Assembly (NCBI GenBank): GCA_009746045.1
Contig: RPFO01000667.1
Location: forward strand, 7,069,046-7,133,045
From: Mesostigma viride
Taxonomy: Eukaryota > Streptophyta > Mesostigmatophyceae > Mesostigmatales > Mesostigmataceae
Reading direction: 5' to 3'
DNA length: 64,000 nucleotides
Notes under the pieces: generated by a model
The model's input: only the letters and a program-made list of their open reading frames with translations
Told to the model about the DNA's origin: nothing
Databases searched by the model: none
Translations under genes and position numbers: made by a program
Shown here: one piece after another, positions 61,189-64,000 of the stretch
How positions within the stretch are numbered: the stretch's first letter is position 1
Layout: each line of letters starts with the position of its first letter

Positions 61189-61849
61189 GACCTTTTTATG
61201 ACTGAGCTCTACCACTTCAGGAGCAGCTTCCTATTGGGTATGTCCAAGATTATCAATTCCGGCTACACCTTGGTATGGCCAAACTGTGAAACTTTCAAAT
61301 TATGGGAATCAAAGTGTACGCCACTGCCAAGTGACGTTAACTCCATATATGTTGCGTACCATTTCACAACATAGTGACATGTAATTGGAATGCATCCACA
61401 GCAGTAAACCATGTGTGTGAAATGCCACCCTAATAAGGGAATCATATCAGGGGTGAGCCTACTTTGGACTGAGCCCTAAATGGCAGGCAGCTCTGCCAAC
61501 ATTAACCTGTTAGATGTCTCACAATTGACCTGTATCTTTCGACAATCAAATCGGTGTAAAACCAGTCGATCCAAAGGCAAAGAGAATGGGTAGGCAGTGA
61601 AAAAAAGACACTGGGATGAACAAACAAAACAGTGAGAGTAATAAAGAGGAGTTAAGGTTACGGTCCCGGCGCGAATTTTTTGGCGCCAAAAAAATTCGCG
61701 GTACCCGTCCGTATAAATTAAATTATAACATGACTCCGTTGGGAGATCATGTAGCACATATTTTTTGCTGGATGGATGGAGGTGGGCGAAGCCGCAAAAC
61801 CGAACTAGGCTAATTATAAGCTAATCTAATCTAGAAAACCCTAAATACT

Positions 61850-61945
61850 CTACTCAGCAAAGCGCCGCTTCCTCTTGGGGGGAGGGGGCTTGCCCACAGA
61901 GGCTGGCGTGTGAGCCTGGACAATCGTCTGCCACCTCTTCTTGTT
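61850..61945 (-). CDS. Terminal exon with basic tail, unknown gene, copy 2
   Basis: Identical to 53,983-54,078, including the KRKRR cluster and the TAG stop. Confidence 0.4.
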   Translation of the reverse strand, partial: NKKRWQTIVQAHTPASVGKPPPPKRKRRFAE

Positions 61946-62127
61946 CTGCATAGCAGTCCAAGCAAGAGACTTTTTACAATGAGATTAATTAATTAATCCC
62001 TATGGGCCTAAGTAAGTAAGTACTTGGGTGTCATGCGCAAAGGCATGCCACGGAGTACTATGCTAATCTCATTAGAAAAATAATTCCACAAAAGTTTAAA
62101 CAAATATCGTCTGCATCATCCCCCAAC

Positions 62128-62336
62128 CGTTAAGCACTAGATGGGATGTAATCCTCATCCGAGCTGTCCTCTACTGTAATGGCAGACGAGGCGGTAGTGT
62201 AGCGGCTATCCTCAGGACCAATAACCTCCACCTGCGGACTTCTACCCTGGCTAGCATCGGGCCGCGGGGCCCGTGGGGAGAAAACATGAGCATACCCCTC
62301 AGGAAGGTGCTTATCGCAGATGGCAGCCCATTTCTC
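62128..62336 (-). CDS. Terminal exon with acidic tail, unknown gene, copy 2 (altered end)
   Basis: Matches 54,270-54,470, but one G of a four-G run is missing (GATGGGATG against GATGGGGATG), so the end becomes DEDYIPSSA before a TAA stop instead of DEDYIPI. Either a real recent mutation or a homopolymer error. Confidence 0.4.
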
Positions 62337-62405
62337 CTATGGGCCTGGTCGTCGTCACCATGGCATCCATGCACGATAAACGCCTCCTGCTGGGAGCACG
62401 TCGCC

Positions 62406-62597
62406 AGGTCGCCTGCTCCAGCCCACCCACTTCAGCCTCGACGAGGACTACACCCCGGCACAATTGAAGGCGAGGCGCGCGGTGTGGAACAGCCCCGACG
62501 TCCAGGCGGCCTGGGCGCAACAGACCAAGGGTAAGCGCCTTAAGATGCGTTTGCTCCCGAGTGGCTCCTTTGCAGCATTCTTTAATGGTCTTGCAAC
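62406..62597 (+). pseudogene. LINE ORF1 C-terminal fragment, copy 2
   Basis: Same sequence as 54,540-54,730, again fused to the LINE 3' UTR and followed by the inverted repeat. Confidence 0.6.
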
Positions 62598-63148
62598 ACT
62601 AGACGTGACGGGCTCACCCCCGGGCAGCCTCAGGACTGGTTTGTCTGTAATATGGAGGCAGATGGTGCGCAAGTATGTGCTACATGTACTCCCAACGGAG
62701 TTATGTTTCTAATTAATGGTGCGCAAGGATAGATGGCAAGTAGTGATGAAGGAGACCACCCCCAAGTCTGTGGGGGCTCCGCGTGTGACCGCGTATGGCA
62801 TTCATAGCGATTCGGGCCGCGGTGCCCACACCCCTGTAACTAGGACCTAGATTAATAAAATTAATTAATTAATAGACACGTGACTGCGTCACGTGAGCAT
62901 AAGTCCTTGAAGTGGGAGGGGAACATCGGATGGAATGGATGGTATAAGCTATCTAGGTCCTAGTTACAGGGGTGTGGGCACCGCGGCCCAAATCGCTATG
63001 AATGCCATACGCGGTCACACGCGGAGCCCCCACAGACTTGGGGGTGGTCTCCTTCATTACTACTTGCCATCTATCCTTGCGCTTTATCTGCCTCCATATT
63101 ACAGACAAACCAGGAGGCTGCCCGGGGGTGAGCCCGTCACGTCTAGTG
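62597..63148. repeat. Large inverted repeat of LINE 3' ends, copy 2
   Basis: Arms 62,597-62,850 and 62,953-63,148. Contains the 43-bp insertion and the CACGTGAC-TGC-GTCACGTG hairpin at 62,877-62,895. Confidence 0.9.
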
Positions 63149-64000
63149 TAGCACATGATGTCCATGCCGAGTCTATATCACGAAAAGTCCACGGGTGGCG
63201 GCGCCCTGCTGCGCGCGGCCGGCGGCGCCAGGTGAGGACATATCGCCCAGGCTGCATGGGCGGGCTTGGTGCCAGCTAGTCTATCTGAGGTATCTACCTG
63301 ATCTGTGCGGGCCAGGTGCCCGGCTAGGCCCAGGCGCCTGTGCCTAATAATGTGGGAAACATAGGGCAAATCAGCGTACAAATCCTCATTACTAATGTGC
63401 AATTAATTAATTAATTAAAATCATAGCTCCGTGGGGAGCATATGTAACACATAGCCCTGAGAAAGGGGCATCTATGGGTTTGTAATACAATCAGGGCGAC
63501 AACCTGCAGGTGTAGGATGTACAACTATCACCTGCTCTGGGTGCACTAGGTGCATGCACCTGCACCTCCATGATGTTCATGCCTCCTAAACAAGCACAGG
63601 CACCCAGGGGGGCTTGAGGAGAGGGCCTAGAAGGCCTGCATGAGATATGGGGTGGAAGGTATGTGGCTAGGCTATAGCTAGGGTACACATGGCCTCTCAG
63701 CAGGGAGTAACTCCCTGCATGGGCAAAGCATGACTCGACATTGCTACGGCTATTGCAAGGGCGGGTGTGGGCCCATCACGTAGGCATACATGGCCAGGTC
63801 ACTAAGCTTTCTAGTCTACACTACTGCTATATTCCCTAGGCTGGGGTGGCTGGGGTGGTACACTAATGTGCAAACCAAAGGGGATGTTAATTAAGGGCCT
63901 TGCGCAGCATCTTGGTGACGGCGCCGTCGAGTCGGTGCTCCAGCTCCTGCGTCAGTGTCCAGGTCTCAGCGCCGTAGGTCAGGATCGTCAGAATGACGAC
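62953..64000 (-). pseudogene. 3' part of APE-type LINE ORF2, unit border 2/3, cut by the window end
   Basis: Continues the pattern of 55,087-56,450 with the insertion at 63,403-63,861; coding blocks resume at 63,862-64,000 and run off the window. Confidence 0.8.
63403..63861 (-). mobile_element. 459-bp insertion with 12-bp target duplication, copy 2
   Basis: Same element and same ACTAATGTGCAA flanks (63,391-63,402 and 63,862-63,873) as 55,537-55,996, one G shorter in a G run. It was duplicated with the unit rather than inserted twice. Confidence 0.9.

Larger units (their letters stand above)
55997..63861. repeat. Segmental tandem duplication, unit 2 (about 7.87 kb)
   Basis: Repeats unit 1 with the minisatellite zone replaced and the 2-kb segment missing. 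The start of a third unit (63,862-64,000) follows and matches 55,997-56,140, giving an array period of about 7,866 bp. Confidence 0.9.

Overview
This is eukaryotic nuclear DNA. The host genes have GT-AG introns and TATA boxes, and one contains a 10-nt microexon. Coding exons are GC-rich and non-coding DNA is much more AT-rich. Two classes of LINE-type retrotransposon and many micro/minisatellites fill most of the rest. A protist or alga with a repeat-rich genome fits best, but nothing here fixes the lineage. No prokaryotic operon, CRISPR array or rRNA was seen.

Left part (1-30,534), host genes. An inosine triphosphate pyrophosphatase gene (ITPA, + strand, 5' exons off the window) occupies 260-4,519 in six visible exons. 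A broken LINE ORF1 with its 3' UTR lies at 5,253-7,050. A minus-strand gene (7,284-10,074) joins a MYND zinc finger, split by an intron, to a long ARM-like helical protein. A + strand ankyrin-repeat gene runs to 30,534. Most of its exons are exactly 99 nt (one 33-residue repeat) in phase 0. Its introns hold a 9-kb 54/60-bp minisatellite (12,930-21,880), a (GGA)n tract and a 34-bp minisatellite. The very long open frames in those arrays are therefore intronic and probably not genes.

Middle part (32,593-46,850), retrotransposons. A near full-length R2-superfamily element has 4.6 tandem 170-bp monomers at its 5' end. After them come PHD, RING-H2 and C2H2-type fingers, a reverse transcriptase and a C-terminal CCHC plus restriction-like endonuclease. 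The upstream half is broken by about six frame changes; the RT-endonuclease half is one open frame. A 5'-truncated sister copy (44,545-45,732) sits inside an APE-type LINE and is flanked by a 13-bp target-site duplication. A related empty site exists at about 6,835.

Right part (46,000-64,000), a tandem segmental duplication. Units of about 9.6 and 7.87 kb are followed by the start of a third. Each carries a small secreted-protein gene of unknown function, two minus-strand terminal exons, LINE fragments arranged as a large inverted repeat, and fast-diverging tetramer/octamer minisatellites. Unit 1 alone has a roughly 2-kb segment bounded by 15-bp inverted repeats and containing a perfect 34-bp palindrome.

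The host genes show no common pathway. The window is best read as ordinary genes expanded by repeats, followed by a retrotransposon-rich, recently amplified block.
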